DNA from: DAOUBA01 sp034432855
GTDB taxonomy: Bacteria; Chloroflexota; Anaerolineae; B4-G1
Direction of reading: 5' to 3'
DNA length: 30,966 bases
Assembly: GCA_034432855.1 (NCBI GenBank)
Contig: DAOUBA010000108.1
Span: 1 to 30,966, forward strand
Every line of letters begins with the position of its first letter. The stretch's first letter is position 1. The notes below the pieces were generated by a model. That model saw only the letters and a list, made by a program, of their open reading frames with translations, searched no databases and had not been told where the DNA came from. The translations under genes were made by a program, and so were the position numbers. This document shows, one piece after another, positions 22,453 to 30,740 of the stretch.

Positions 22453-24549
22453 TCACCGCACCTCCACCGGGCGCAATAGCAGCCGGTCGGCGACCATCTC
22501 GCCATCCTGGTAGATCGGCAGCCGTTCGCCGGTCGGCTGGTGATAGACGCCGATCTCCAACTGGCACTCGCCTGGCGGCGTCCCTGGCTTTACCTGCAAC
22601 GGGAAGTAACCCAGCAGCACTTCGCCGCCGGATTCCCACCAGAAACTGGTCGGATAGGCATTGCGGTCATACTCCCCCACAATATGCCCCTGGGCGTCCA
22701 ACAGATGCGCGAAGATGGAATAGTGGCGCTCCGGCTTGCGTAACAGCCGCCAGTACAGCACCACTTTCAGCGTCTCCCCCGCTCCCACCGTCTCGGCGCT
22801 GCGGTCGTGGCCGATGAACTCTATCACGTTGCCAAAATTGACCGGCAGGTCAATGGGGTGGCGTAAGCGATCAGGGTCGCCCGGCTTAAAAGACACCTCC
22901 CACGACCAGATCGCCGGTGATTGATCGGATGGCTGCGGATACAGACCGCCATCCCAGCGGTACACCTCAAAAACGGGGCGGCCGAAGCGATCGAGGCCGG
23001 TCTCGACGCACCGTAGGTCCGGGACGCGGCTCAAGAGCGTCGGTTGCGGCGGATTCTCCAGCAGCATCACGTACGTGGCCGTTTCGCCGGGTGGCGGTAG
23101 GGGCAGGCTCTGTTGGGCGTTGAACCAATGGATGCCGTCGTACCTTTGGGGGGCCAGGAATGCCAGAGTGGGGTGTTCGGCATACTCGCTGGAGAGGTAC
23201 AGTTCCCCCAACGGCCCCCGTTGCTTGAGGTAATCGGCCACGTAGACCATCGCCACGCGCCGGTCGTCGTCGTTGCGCGGAGCAGTGTGCCAGACGGTGA
23301 AATAATCGCGGTACGTCCGCACGGCCAGCCAGATGAAAAGCAACGTCACGGCACTGCACCACAGGGCATGCCGCCGCGCTTTCGATCGTGCGACAGGGGG
23401 CACAGAATGCGGGAGGCAAGACGCAAGATGCCAGGTGTAGGACAACGTCAGCGCCGGAAAAACGTAGAGTGCGGGTAGAATCCCGATGGCCCGCTGATAG
23501 TAGGGCAACCCTTCCGCAGAAAGCACCATCGGCACGAGCATGACGAGGAGCCACAGCAAGAGTGCAGCGTAAGCCACACGGCGCAATCCCTTCTCGCGCA
23601 CGGCGAGCCACAGGCATAGGAGCAGTCCCCCGTAGAAAAGGGCGCCGTCCACTGCCCCGAACACCGGGCGGCCCGCAACGTTGAAGCGGAAGTTGGGGTC
23701 GCCCCACACCGTGAACATGCGCGCCGTCTCTTTGAGGCTCTGCCATAACCTACCCCATGGATTCCCCCCTGCCCACGACGGCGTAAAGACGGAAATCTGC
23801 ACTGCGCGGCCATAGAAATCAATGGGGTTGCGGTAGAAATGGACGCCCAGGGGCAGGAAAACCAGAAACGCGGCCAGGGCCATCAGCGCCAGCGACTGCC
23901 AGCGGCGGAGGACAAGCGGCGGCGAGAGGAGGAGCGCCAGGAGAACGATGCCCGCGATGAGTAGGGGGAACGCACGAGCAGCTGTGTAGGTGTACTGGGT
24001 CAGGCCGAGGAAGAGGCCGGCGGCGACGAAATACCCTGGCTTCTTGCCCGACGTGGCACGCCAGCCCCGAAACAAGAGCCATAGCACGGGTAACTGCACC
24101 GACGGCTGGATCACCGCACGATAGCCGTTGCGGCTGGCGATGAGGTGCCATAACGAGACGGCCAGCAGTACGGCGGTGAGCAGCCCAACCCGGCGCCCCC
24201 ACATTATTCTGCCGACCGCGTAGGTCAGGGCAACCGTCAGCGTGCCAATGAAGGCAGAAAGCAAGCGTCCGGCAAAGGCCCCTTCGCCGAACAGCGCGAA
24301 AGCAGCGGCCTCCAGATAGACGTAAAGCGGTTCGCGGCCCGTGAACGCGGAGAAGAACACGGGACAGCACTTGCCTGCCAACAGGTCACGGGCCAGCAAG
24401 CCCTTCGTCGCTTCGTCGGGATGCCAGCCAAAGGGCACGGAGGGCAGCCGGTAGACGCGCAGGAAAAAGGCCAGCAGGGCGGTGCAGAGTGGCCACCATA
24501 GGCCTCCGAGATCTCGAAGGCCTCGGAGGCCTGGCCGTGAAACGCTCAC
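22453..24549 (-). CDS. GT39/PMT-like membrane glycosyltransferase
   Basis: A 698-residue polytopic membrane protein with about 11-12 predicted helices in the first 450 residues and a soluble beta-rich C-terminus. It resembles ArnT/PMT-type enzymes that transfer sugars from polyprenyl phosphates; the acidic pair D45-E46 in FGWHPDEATKG follows the first helix as in that family, and REPLYVYLEAAAFALFG matches the second. GTG 24549 overlaps the previous gene's stop (GTGA) and is chosen because no Met exists before the first helix. Codons 6-17 are formed by a palindromic repeat, so the N-terminus may be a recent addition. Weak points: substrate unknown, start unusual. Confidence 0.8.
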   Translation of the reverse strand: MSVSRPGLRGLRDLGGLWWPLCTALLAFFLRVYRLPSVPFGWHPDEATKGLLARDLLAGKCCPVFFSAFTGREPLYVYLEAAAFALFGEGAFAGRLLSAFIGTLTVALTYAVGRIMWGRRVGLLTAVLLAVSLWHLIASRNGYRAVIQPSVQLPVLWLLFRGWRATSGKKPGYFVAAGLFLGLTQYTYTAARAFPLLIAGIVLLALLLSPPLVLRRWQSLALMALAAFLVFLPLGVHFYRNPIDFYGRAVQISVFTPSWAGGNPWGRLWQSLKETARMFTVWGDPNFRFNVAGRPVFGAVDGALFYGGLLLCLWLAVREKGLRRVAYAALLLWLLVMLVPMVLSAEGLPYYQRAIGILPALYVFPALTLSYTWHLASCLPHSVPPVARSKARRHALWCSAVTLLFIWLAVRTYRDYFTVWHTAPRNDDDRRVAMVYVADYLKQRGPLGELYLSSEYAEHPTLAFLAPQRYDGIHWFNAQQSLPLPPPGETATYVMLLENPPQPTLLSRVPDLRCVETGLDRFGRPVFEVYRWDGGLYPQPSDQSPAIWSWEVSFKPGDPDRLRHPIDLPVNFGNVIEFIGHDRSAETVGAGETLKVVLYWRLLRKPERHYSIFAHLLDAQGHIVGEYDRNAYPTSFWWESGGEVLLGYFPLQVKPGTPPGECQLEIGVYHQPTGERLPIYQDGEMVADRLLLRPVEVR
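24500..24532. repeat. Palindromic repeat inside the start of the glycosyltransferase gene
   Basis: AGGCCTCCGAG (24500-24510) pairs perfectly with CTCGGAGGCCT (24522-24532) around an 11-base loop, itself partly symmetrical. On the minus strand it encodes residues 6-17 of the predicted glycosyltransferase. It looks like a dispersed element that was absorbed into the reading frame. Confidence 0.6.
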
Positions 24550-25844
24550 AACTGCCTCAGTTTCCGCGTCAACTCGGTCGGCGTCGCCGCTTCGATGGAG
24601 ATGTACTTCACGCCAGGGTAATACCTCTCGAAAAAGGCCCGGAGGTCGTCGGGCCACCTTCCGGGGTTCACCGCAATCACTCGCCGGTTATCCAGGTCGC
24701 CGATGCCGGCGTCGTCGGCGCTGCCGCCTACGGTGTATCGTGAGCGATTCCACGTCGCGTCCAACACCGCTGTCACCCACGCAGCGTTAGCGTCGGGAGG
24801 GAGGAGCACATAGACGCGCGCGTATTGTGTGCGAGGCAGCCCGCGCGGCGGCTTTGGTGTGTAAGTATACGTGGCAGTCTTGCGGATACCGCCGACGGCG
24901 GTGAACTCGACTTGATAGATTCCGGCTTCATTCTGGGGAGGGATAGTATACGTCCACGTGTACCAGTCTACGTCACGGCCGGTCACTACCGAAATCTGCG
25001 GCACCAGTGTTCCCGAAGGTCGGCGCACCAGCAGGCTGGGATTCATCAGCACAGCCTTTGAACGCGCCTCGAACACGATCGAGCCGTCTGCGCTCATGCC
25101 AGCCGGTGTCAAGCGCACCTCCGGCACCTCCTCCGCCCCGACGACGGTCAGCTCCGCGTCGTCCCAATAAGCATCGTTGTTCTCGAACGCCCACAGCGTC
25201 CTGCTCCGCAAGAAAACTGTCAGCGTATCTCCCTGCGCCGTAGCCTCCACCGCCGGGACCTGGTGGTACTCGTTGTAGATGTGAGCTCCTTTGCCCCATA
25301 TGACCGTACTGGCAAACGGGTTCGTCCCACCGGTCGGGTCTATACCGACCCAGAAGGTGAAATTGCCGATCGCGTCGTTCAATGGGTCCCTGTTCAGCGG
25401 CGGCGCCTGTCCTTCGAGGATATACACCGGCCCGCAGCCAACGCCGACCGAGCAGCGCGCGTTGCCGTAGTGCGCGTACCCCGGTACCTTGTGATTGCTC
25501 CAGGCGTGTGCCCAAGCCGTCAGGCGCAATCTCGTCCCCGGCGTGACCCGCACCTGCTGCAGAAAGCCCGCATCGTGGCCGCGATAGAAGGTGAACAGCA
25601 GGATGCCCTTACGACCGCTGTGCACGCGGTGTGGGTCGCTCTGCTGCCAGGCATCACGCACCTCGGGCTGGTCCCATGTGCCCGGCCTGTGGTGAAACCA
25701 CACCACCCAGCCCGGCGGAGTAAAGATGTTCTCGATATTGGCGGTGTACGGTGCGCCCCCGTCAGGGAAAACCAGGCAGCGATGACTGCGCTCATCGTCC
25801 CAATCGGCTTCGAATCCCCCATTCTTCAGAAAGTTCTGCGGCAT
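24546..25844 (-). CDS. CBM-like protein of unknown function, no signal peptide
   Basis: A 432-residue protein I cannot assign to a named family. The N-terminus NFLKNGGFEADWDD is the usual opening of a carbohydrate-binding sandwich (CBM4/9-like), and residues 1-220 follow that outline to NDAYWDDAELTVVG. Residues about 225-320 look like an Ig-like beta module, and the last 95 residues (RTQYARVYVLLPPDANAAWV to ISIEAATP) form a separate alpha/beta domain. There is no signal peptide or membrane helix despite the extracellular-type modules. AGAAAGGGG lies before the ATG. Its stop overlaps the glycosyltransferase start (GTGA), so both are one unit, pointing to a role in glycan biology. Confidence 0.65.
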   Translation of the reverse strand: MPQNFLKNGGFEADWDDERSHRCLVFPDGGAPYTANIENIFTPPGWVVWFHHRPGTWDQPEVRDAWQQSDPHRVHSGRKGILLFTFYRGHDAGFLQQVRVTPGTRLRLTAWAHAWSNHKVPGYAHYGNARCSVGVGCGPVYILEGQAPPLNRDPLNDAIGNFTFWVGIDPTGGTNPFASTVIWGKGAHIYNEYHQVPAVEATAQGDTLTVFLRSRTLWAFENNDAYWDDAELTVVGAEEVPEVRLTPAGMSADGSIVFEARSKAVLMNPSLLVRRPSGTLVPQISVVTGRDVDWYTWTYTIPPQNEAGIYQVEFTAVGGIRKTATYTYTPKPPRGLPRTQYARVYVLLPPDANAAWVTAVLDATWNRSRYTVGGSADDAGIGDLDNRRVIAVNPGRWPDDLRAFFERYYPGVKYISIEAATPTELTRKLRQL

Positions 25845-25864
25845 TCCAGTACCCCTTTCTTGAA

Positions 25865-26563
25865 CTATGCGAAACCCAGTCCTCGCTCACGCAGGCTCAC
25901 GAAGCGCTGCTGGCCAATGATCAGGTGATCCAGAACCTCGATGCCGAGCAGGTTGCCCGCCGCCACCAACTGGCGGGTCACCTCGACATCCTCGGGTGAA
26001 GGGGTCGGATCGCCCGAGGGGTGGTTATGCGCAACGATGAGCGCTGCACAGTTGCGCTTGACGGCTTCGCGGAATACCTCGCACACACGGATGTGCGAGG
26101 TGTTGAGGCTGCCCACATAGAGTGTATCCGAGCCGAGTAGCCGATTGCGCGTATCCAGATACAGTGCCCGGAAGTGTTCCTGCTCCAGATGCGCCATCTC
26201 CGCCATCAGCAGTTGCGCCACATCGGCGGGCGAGCGCACGATGAAGCGGTCTTCCGGCGACGCGAGCAACATACGGCGACCCAGTTCCAGCGCCGCCTTG
26301 AGTTGGGCGGTCTTGGCCGTCCCCAGCCCTTTCTCGGCCTGCAGTTCGGCGAAACTGGCCCGCGCCAGGCCGGGCAGGCCATTATAGCGGGCCAACAGGC
26401 GCGAGGCCAGCGCCAGGACATTTTCGCCCCCCACACCGGTACGCAAGATGATGGCCAGCAACTCTGCCGTCGAAAGTGCTCCCTCACCGGTGCGTAGCAA
26501 CCGCTCGCGTGGGCGTTCCTCTGCCGGCAACTCTTTGATCTTGGGTCGGTATTCGGCCTCCAT
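25865..26563 (-). CDS. radC: RadC/JAB-domain protein
   Basis: A 232-residue homologue of RadC. An N-terminal UPF0758 region includes PAEERPRERLL and a helix-hairpin-helix-like stretch (GLPGLARASFAELQAEKGLG). The C-terminal MPN/JAB domain has the metal motif HNHPSGDPTPSPEDVEVT, with an earlier Glu in VCEVFREAV. Full length for the family. Despite the name, a direct DNA-repair role has been doubted, and its substrate is unknown. It reads away from the zinc-ribbon gene from a very good promoter. Its start (26563) lies 17 bases from that promoter's -10 box, so the untranslated leader is short. Confidence 0.93.
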   Translation of the reverse strand: MEAEYRPKIKELPAEERPRERLLRTGEGALSTAELLAIILRTGVGGENVLALASRLLARYNGLPGLARASFAELQAEKGLGTAKTAQLKAALELGRRMLLASPEDRFIVRSPADVAQLLMAEMAHLEQEHFRALYLDTRNRLLGSDTLYVGSLNTSHIRVCEVFREAVKRNCAALIVAHNHPSGDPTPSPEDVEVTRQLVAAGNLLGIEVLDHLIIGQQRFVSLRERGLGFA

Positions 26564-26579
26564 TTCGCTACCCGTTACA

Positions 26580-26609
26580 ACTATACACCCACTTATACCA
26601 GGCTGTCAA
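26580..26609 (-). promoter_or_regulatory. radC promoter
   Basis: On the minus strand TTGACA (complement of 26604-26609) is a perfect -35 box, followed by an 18-base spacer and TATAGT (complement of 26580-26585). It leads into radC with a leader of only about 10 bases. Confidence 0.7.
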
Positions 26610-26628
26610 ATCTCGCCCGCAGAGCGGG

Positions 26629-26656
26629 TTGCTAACCTGCCTTAGAATGGTATAAT
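26629..26656 (+). promoter_or_regulatory. Promoter of the zinc-ribbon membrane protein gene
   Basis: TTGCTA at 26629-26634, a 16-base spacer and a perfect TATAAT at 26651-26656. Its -35 box lies 19 bases from that of the divergent radC promoter. Start near 26663, leader about 43 bases, with AAGGAG before the ATG at 26706. Confidence 0.65.
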
Positions 26657-26705
26657 ATGTCCTAATCGGCTCGAACGTCAGTCCAGACCAAGGAGTGCGC
26701 TGTCA

Positions 26706-27182
26706 ATGGAAACCATTCTGGAAAGAATTCCCACCATCATGACCATTCTGGGCACCATCTGCGGGGGAGTAACCGTCGCGCTGGTATGCGGACTGGCGAT
26801 CTGGACGTTCCGCGACATCCGCGCCCGTTCGCGGGACGTCTTGGCCCAGATGCTGGCTACGCTGCTGGTGCTCGTGTTGCCGGTCATCGGGCTGGTCATA
26901 TACCTGATGCTGCGTCCGCGCGAAACGTTGGCCGAAGCCTACGAACGTTCGCTGGAACAAGAGGCCCTGTTGCAGGCCATCGAGGAGCCGGAGGTCTGCC
27001 CAGGGTGCGGGCAACGGGTCAAGAGCGATTACTTACTCTGCCCCTCCTGTCACACCAGGCTCAAGCGCGCCTGCCCGCAGTGCGGCCATCCGCTGCATCT
27101 GCGCTGGGCGCTCTGCCCGTACTGCGGCACGAGTGTCACCCCCCAAGTGGTCGAGCCAGTACCTGCTACAAATGGAACGTGA
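26706..27182 (+). CDS. Membrane protein with double zinc ribbon
   Basis: A 158-residue protein with two transmembrane helices (about residues 12-36 and 50-72) connected by a basic loop (RDIRARSRD). The soluble C-terminus has two zinc-ribbon units: CPGC...CPSC near 98-118 and CPQC...CPYC near 126-145. This topology is common among small membrane proteins in Chloroflexota but its function is not known. Zinc-ribbon tails usually mediate protein or nucleic-acid contact. Own promoter; no partner gene. It converges on pyruvate kinase with a 15 bp gap. Confidence 0.75.
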   Translation: METILERIPTIMTILGTICGGVTVALVCGLAIWTFRDIRARSRDVLAQMLATLLVLVLPVIGLVIYLMLRPRETLAEAYERSLEQEALLQAIEEPEVCPGCGQRVKSDYLLCPSCHTRLKRACPQCGHPLHLRWALCPYCGTSVTPQVVEPVPATNGT

Positions 27183-27197
27183 AGCATAAGTTACGTC

Positions 27198-28616
27198 TTA
27201 CGTTTCCCCCTCACCCACCACGTGTACCTTGAGCAGATTGGTCTCCCCGCCGCTGCCGAAGGGGATGCCCGCCGTAAGCACTACCGTGTCGCCTCGGGCC
27301 ACTACCCCCTCCTGACGTGCCGCCTGCACCATCACGTGTACCATCTCGTCCGTGGTGTCGAACGCCTCCACCTGTACCGGTATCACACCCCACGTCAGCG
27401 CCAGGCGAAAGAGGGTGGCGCGGTTGGGCGTCACTGCGACGATGGGGATAGATGGCCGATGACGCGCCACCATGCGCGCCGTCCTCCCCGACATCGTCGC
27501 AGTGATGATCGCTTTGGCGCCCACTTCTCCGGCGATCTCGACCGCAGCCTCACTGATGGATTCCGTGATGGTCTCATCCCGAGGCTCGCCATGTAGGTAA
27601 CCATGCGGCAAATGGGCCTCTGCATGAGCGCAGAGCGTCGCCATCGTCTTCGCTGCCTCTATCGGGTAGCGCCCCACTGCCGTCTCGCCGGAAAGCATCA
27701 CCGCATCCGTGCCATCCAGGATGGCGTTGACCACGTCCGAGGCCTCGGCCCGCGTCGGGCGTGGGTTCTCGATCATTGTCTGTAACATCTGCGTGGCGGT
27801 GATGACCGGTTTGCCGGCGCGGTTACACGCCCGGATGATGCGCTTCTGGTGGAACGGCACCTCCTCGGCGGGCGTCTCTACCCCCAGGTCGCCGCGCGCG
27901 ACCATGATGCCGTCGGATTCGGCCAGGATCTCATCGAAGGCCGATAGCGCCTCCGGTTTCTCGATCTTGGCAATGATCGGAATTTGGGCCCCGCGAATGC
28001 TCAGGAATTGGCGCAACTCGCGCACATCGGCCGGGCGGCGGACAAAGGAGAGCGCAATGTAATCCACACCCTGCTCGATGGCGAACTCGGTGTCCTCGCG
28101 GTCCTTGTCCGTCAGAGAGGAAAAGCGCAGGACCGCACCGGGCACATTGATCCCCTTGCGAGAAGAGAGCGTCCCACCGACAACCACGCGACACTTGGGA
28201 CACCCCTCGCCAGCCTGCACGACGGTCAACTCCAGTTGGCCATCGTCCAGCAACACGGTTTGCCCAACCCGCAGATCGCGCAACAACTCCGGATGGGGCA
28301 CGGGTATCTCGTGCGCCGTGCCCGGCGCAGGACGGGATGAGAGCGCCACGATCTCGCCCTCGTGCAGTTCGACCGCGCCGCCTGCGATCTCGCCCACGCG
28401 CAGTTTGGGGCCCTGCAGGTCGGCCATCACGGCAACCAGACGGCCTTCTTCCGCGGCAACACGCCGCAGGGCAGCAATAGATTTGGCGTGGGTGGTCTGG
28501 TCGCCGTGAGAAAAGTTGATGCGCGCCACGTCCATTCCAGCGCGGATGAGGCCGCGCATCACTTCGGGCGAACTGGAAGCCGGTCCAATCGTGCAGACGA
28601 TCTTGGTGCGGGGCAT
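27198..28616 (-). CDS. pyk: Pyruvate kinase
   Basis: A 472-residue cytoplasmic enzyme that makes pyruvate and ATP from phosphoenolpyruvate. N-terminal KIVCTIGPAS, RINFSHGD, the catalytic Lys in IIAKIEKPEAL, the metal-binding MVARGDLGVE, the KPVITATQML signature and SGETAVGRYP are all visible, with a complete C-terminal regulatory domain. ATG 28616 is preferred as it matches the family N-terminus; GGGGAGG lies 12 bases upstream, and a start at 28643 is possible. It lies 87 bases behind enolase, which makes its substrate, with tandem hairpins between the two. Confidence 0.96.
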   Translation of the reverse strand: MPRTKIVCTIGPASSSPEVMRGLIRAGMDVARINFSHGDQTTHAKSIAALRRVAAEEGRLVAVMADLQGPKLRVGEIAGGAVELHEGEIVALSSRPAPGTAHEIPVPHPELLRDLRVGQTVLLDDGQLELTVVQAGEGCPKCRVVVGGTLSSRKGINVPGAVLRFSSLTDKDREDTEFAIEQGVDYIALSFVRRPADVRELRQFLSIRGAQIPIIAKIEKPEALSAFDEILAESDGIMVARGDLGVETPAEEVPFHQKRIIRACNRAGKPVITATQMLQTMIENPRPTRAEASDVVNAILDGTDAVMLSGETAVGRYPIEAAKTMATLCAHAEAHLPHGYLHGEPRDETITESISEAAVEIAGEVGAKAIITATMSGRTARMVARHRPSIPIVAVTPNRATLFRLALTWGVIPVQVEAFDTTDEMVHVMVQAARQEGVVARGDTVVLTAGIPFGSGGETNLLKVHVVGEGET

Positions 28617-28647
28617 TTGTGTATGAACCTCCCCTTCGCCCATTGCC

Positions 28648-28697
28648 TGACTTCTCGGAAGTCAGAACCCCGTTTTCTTGGAGAAAACGGGGTTCTG
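28648..28697. repeat. Tandem hairpins between eno and pyk
   Basis: TGACTTC (28648-28654) pairs with GAAGTCA (28658-28664) around TCG. Then CAGAACCCCGTTTTCT (28663-28678) pairs perfectly over 16 bases with 28682-28697 around TGG. The T-run (CGCTTTTTAG) is on the + strand, but there is no + strand gene to end, so on the transcribed minus strand it is a plain hairpin. It may reduce readthrough from enolase into pyruvate kinase or stabilise the mRNA; the shape also suits a dispersed repeat. Confidence 0.65.
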
Positions 28698-28703
28698 CGC
28701 TTT

Positions 28704-29996
28704 TTAGCGTCCGAGGTTAGTGAACGCTTTCATTCCTGCATACACAGCCTGCTCGCCCAACTCCTGCTCGATGCGCAGCAGTTGGTTATACTTGGCGACG
28801 CGGTCGGAGCGGCAGGGCGCACCGGTCTTGATCTGCCCGGTGTTCAGCCCCACCGACAGGTCGGCGATGGTGGCGTCCTCCGTTTCGCCGGAACGGTGCG
28901 ACACCACCGCCGTCCAGCCGTGCCGGTGGGCCATCTGGATCGCCGCAATGGTCTCGGTCAGCGTGCCGATCTGGTTCAACTTGATCAGCACCGAGTTTGC
29001 GGCATCCTCCTGAATGGCGCGGGCGATGCGCTCTGTGTTGGTCACGAGCAGGTCGTCGCCGACGATCTGGATTTGCTTGCCCAAACGGGCCGTCATCAGT
29101 TTAAAGCCTTCCCAATCGTCTTCGGCCAGTCCATCCTCGATGCTGATGATGGGGTACTTTTTCACCCAGCCGGCATAGAACTCGACCATCTCCTCGCTCG
29201 TGAGCGTGCGGCCCTCTTTCTTGAGGTTGTATTTGCCGTCCTCATAGAGTTCGGATGCGGCGGGGTCGAGGGCGATGTAAATCTGTTCACCCGCCTTGTA
29301 GCCGGCCTTCTCGATGGCCGCGAGGATGACCTCGATGGCCTCCTCGTTGGTCTTGAGGCTGGGGGCAAAGCCGCCCTCGTCGCCGATGCCGGTCGAATAG
29401 CCTTTGGATTTGATCACGCCCTTGAGCGCCTGATAGACCTCGCTACCCCAGCGCAGCGCCTCGGCGAAGGTCGGCGCGCCGACGGGCATGACCATGAACT
29501 CTTGCAGGTCGGGGCCGTCTAAGGCATGCTTGCCGCCGTTGAGGATGTTCATCATCGGTACCGGGAGCACGTGAGCGTGTACCCCGCCGATGTAGCGGTA
29601 GAGCGGTAATTGGAGCGCGTTGGCCGCCGCGTGGGCCACGGCCAGGCTGACGCCCAAGATGGCGTTGGCGCCCAGTTTCTCCTTGTTGGGCGTGCCATCC
29701 AGTTCCAGCAACCGCGCGTCAATGCCGGCCTGGTCGGTGGCGTCCCAGCCGAACAACTCGTCGGCGATCACGTCGTTGACGTTGGCGACCGCCTGCTGCA
29801 CACCCTTGCCGCCGTAGCGTTTCTTGTCGCCGTCGCGCAATTCCAGCGCCTCGTGGGCGCCGGTGGAGGCGCCGGAGGGGACGGCAGCCCGTCCCCAGGC
29901 GCCGCCCATCAGCATCACTTCCACCTCGACGGTGGGATTGCCCCGCGAGTCCAGGATTTCGCGGGCGATGATGGCATCAATTTCGGTTTCGATCAT
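28704..29996 (-). CDS. eno: Enolase (phosphopyruvate hydratase)
   Basis: A 430-residue glycolytic enzyme that converts 2-phosphoglycerate to phosphoenolpyruvate. Conserved segments include REILDSRGNPTVEVEV, SGASTGAHEALELRDGD, MMNILNGGKHALDGPDLQEF, the SIEDGLAEDDWEGF metal ligands, the catalytic Lys in LIKLNQIGTLTETI and SHRSGETEDATIADL. Full length. GGAGG lies just before the ATG. The start codon overlaps the stop of the HEPN gene (ATGA), so enolase is translationally coupled to a toxin-antitoxin-like protein. Pyruvate kinase follows in the same direction. Confidence 0.97.
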   Translation of the reverse strand: MIETEIDAIIAREILDSRGNPTVEVEVMLMGGAWGRAAVPSGASTGAHEALELRDGDKKRYGGKGVQQAVANVNDVIADELFGWDATDQAGIDARLLELDGTPNKEKLGANAILGVSLAVAHAAANALQLPLYRYIGGVHAHVLPVPMMNILNGGKHALDGPDLQEFMVMPVGAPTFAEALRWGSEVYQALKGVIKSKGYSTGIGDEGGFAPSLKTNEEAIEVILAAIEKAGYKAGEQIYIALDPAASELYEDGKYNLKKEGRTLTSEEMVEFYAGWVKKYPIISIEDGLAEDDWEGFKLMTARLGKQIQIVGDDLLVTNTERIARAIQEDAANSVLIKLNQIGTLTETIAAIQMAHRHGWTAVVSHRSGETEDATIADLSVGLNTGQIKTGAPCRSDRVAKYNQLLRIEQELGEQAVYAGMKAFTNLGR

Positions 29997-30412
29997 TGTT
30001 CCTCCTTATGTTGTTCATTATTCAGCCCAAGACGCTCGCGCACAAAGCGGCGAATACGTTCAGCCCTTGCCAGGGCATCGCGGGCATCCTCATCTTCGTA
30101 GAGCATCTCAATTCCAGGATACCGCACCTCGACCGCATACGGATTGAGTACCCGGCAATCCTCCTCCAGTTGCTCAAACGCCGTGTCTACCTGGCGACAG
30201 CCATTGAGTATCTCCAACATGTCGTGCACCTTGCGAAAGATCGCGTCATGCCACACCAGGTAACCCTTGAGGTACTTTTCAGCCCCCTGTTGTGCCAGAA
30301 AACAGATGGTCTCCGGTGGACCTGAGACATTCGCCAGCATCCACGCAGACTTGAAGTCGGTGTCTGCCTTGGCAAACCAATCGCAGGCGTTAGCCTTCTC
30401 GGGCTCGCTCAT
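29993..30412 (-). CDS. HEPN-domain protein
   Basis: A 139-residue four-helix HEPN protein, a family that includes RNase toxins and nucleotidyltransferase partners. Diagnostic parts are WFAKADTDFKSAWML, the QQGAEKYLKGYLV helix and FRKVHDMLEIL. The RxxxxH RNase motif of active HEPN toxins is not clearly present, so catalytic activity is uncertain. It overlaps the upstream nucleotidyltransferase by 23 bases and enolase by four. GGGAGGG lies before the ATG. The standard reading is a HEPN-MNT toxin-antitoxin pair in which the MNT adds adenylyl groups to the HEPN protein; which one is toxic here cannot be seen. Confidence 0.85.
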   Translation of the reverse strand: MSEPEKANACDWFAKADTDFKSAWMLANVSGPPETICFLAQQGAEKYLKGYLVWHDAIFRKVHDMLEILNGCRQVDTAFEQLEEDCRVLNPYAVEVRYPGIEMLYEDEDARDALARAERIRRFVRERLGLNNEQHKEEQ

Positions 30413-30740
30413 AAAGCACTTTTCCCTCCCGAACGATCTCGCGGATCAGGTAATCTCGTGCCTCCAGTTTTCGAGAGAACTCTGCTGGAGTAAACACGAG
30501 GGGGTCCAACGCCAGGTAATGGTGAGGTGAATAGACTGCCTTGTACACCTCCCGCATGCGGTCCAAAGGTCGCAATGAGGTCTCCTTGATGATCAGGAGG
30601 TCTATGTCGGAATCCGCGCCAAAGTCGCCGCGAGCGCACGACCCAAACAGAATGATCTTCTCCGGGTCGTATATCCGGCGTAGCCGGGCGACGACCCGCT
30701 CGATCTCGCGTTCATACTGCTCACGCAGTCTCTCATCCAT
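30390..30740 (-). CDS. Minimal nucleotidyltransferase (MNT)
   Basis: A 116-residue DNA polymerase beta-type nucleotidyltransferase. The active-site motif FGSCARGDFGADSDIDLLII (GS...D-x-D, residues about 32-51) is intact, with a third Asp near LDPLVF. MNT proteins of this size usually neutralise a HEPN partner by AMP transfer. The start (30740) lacks a strong ribosome site; the frame of the HicA-like remnant runs eight bases into it. Overlap with the HEPN gene makes joint translation likely. Confidence 0.88.
   Translation of the reverse strand: MDERLREQYEREIERVVARLRRIYDPEKIILFGSCARGDFGADSDIDLLIIKETSLRPLDRMREVYKAVYSPHHYLALDPLVFTPAEFSRKLEARDYLIREIVREGKVLYERAREG

Noticed and set aside
28663..28705. 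Intrinsic terminator for a + strand gene
   Set aside because: The hairpin and T-run look ideal on the + strand, but the nearest + strand gene ends about 1.5 kb upstream at 27182, so the layout was recorded as a repeat instead.
29993..30412. Firm call of an RNase toxin for the HEPN protein
   Set aside because: The RxxxxH catalytic motif of active HEPN RNases could not be identified, so only the fold is claimed.
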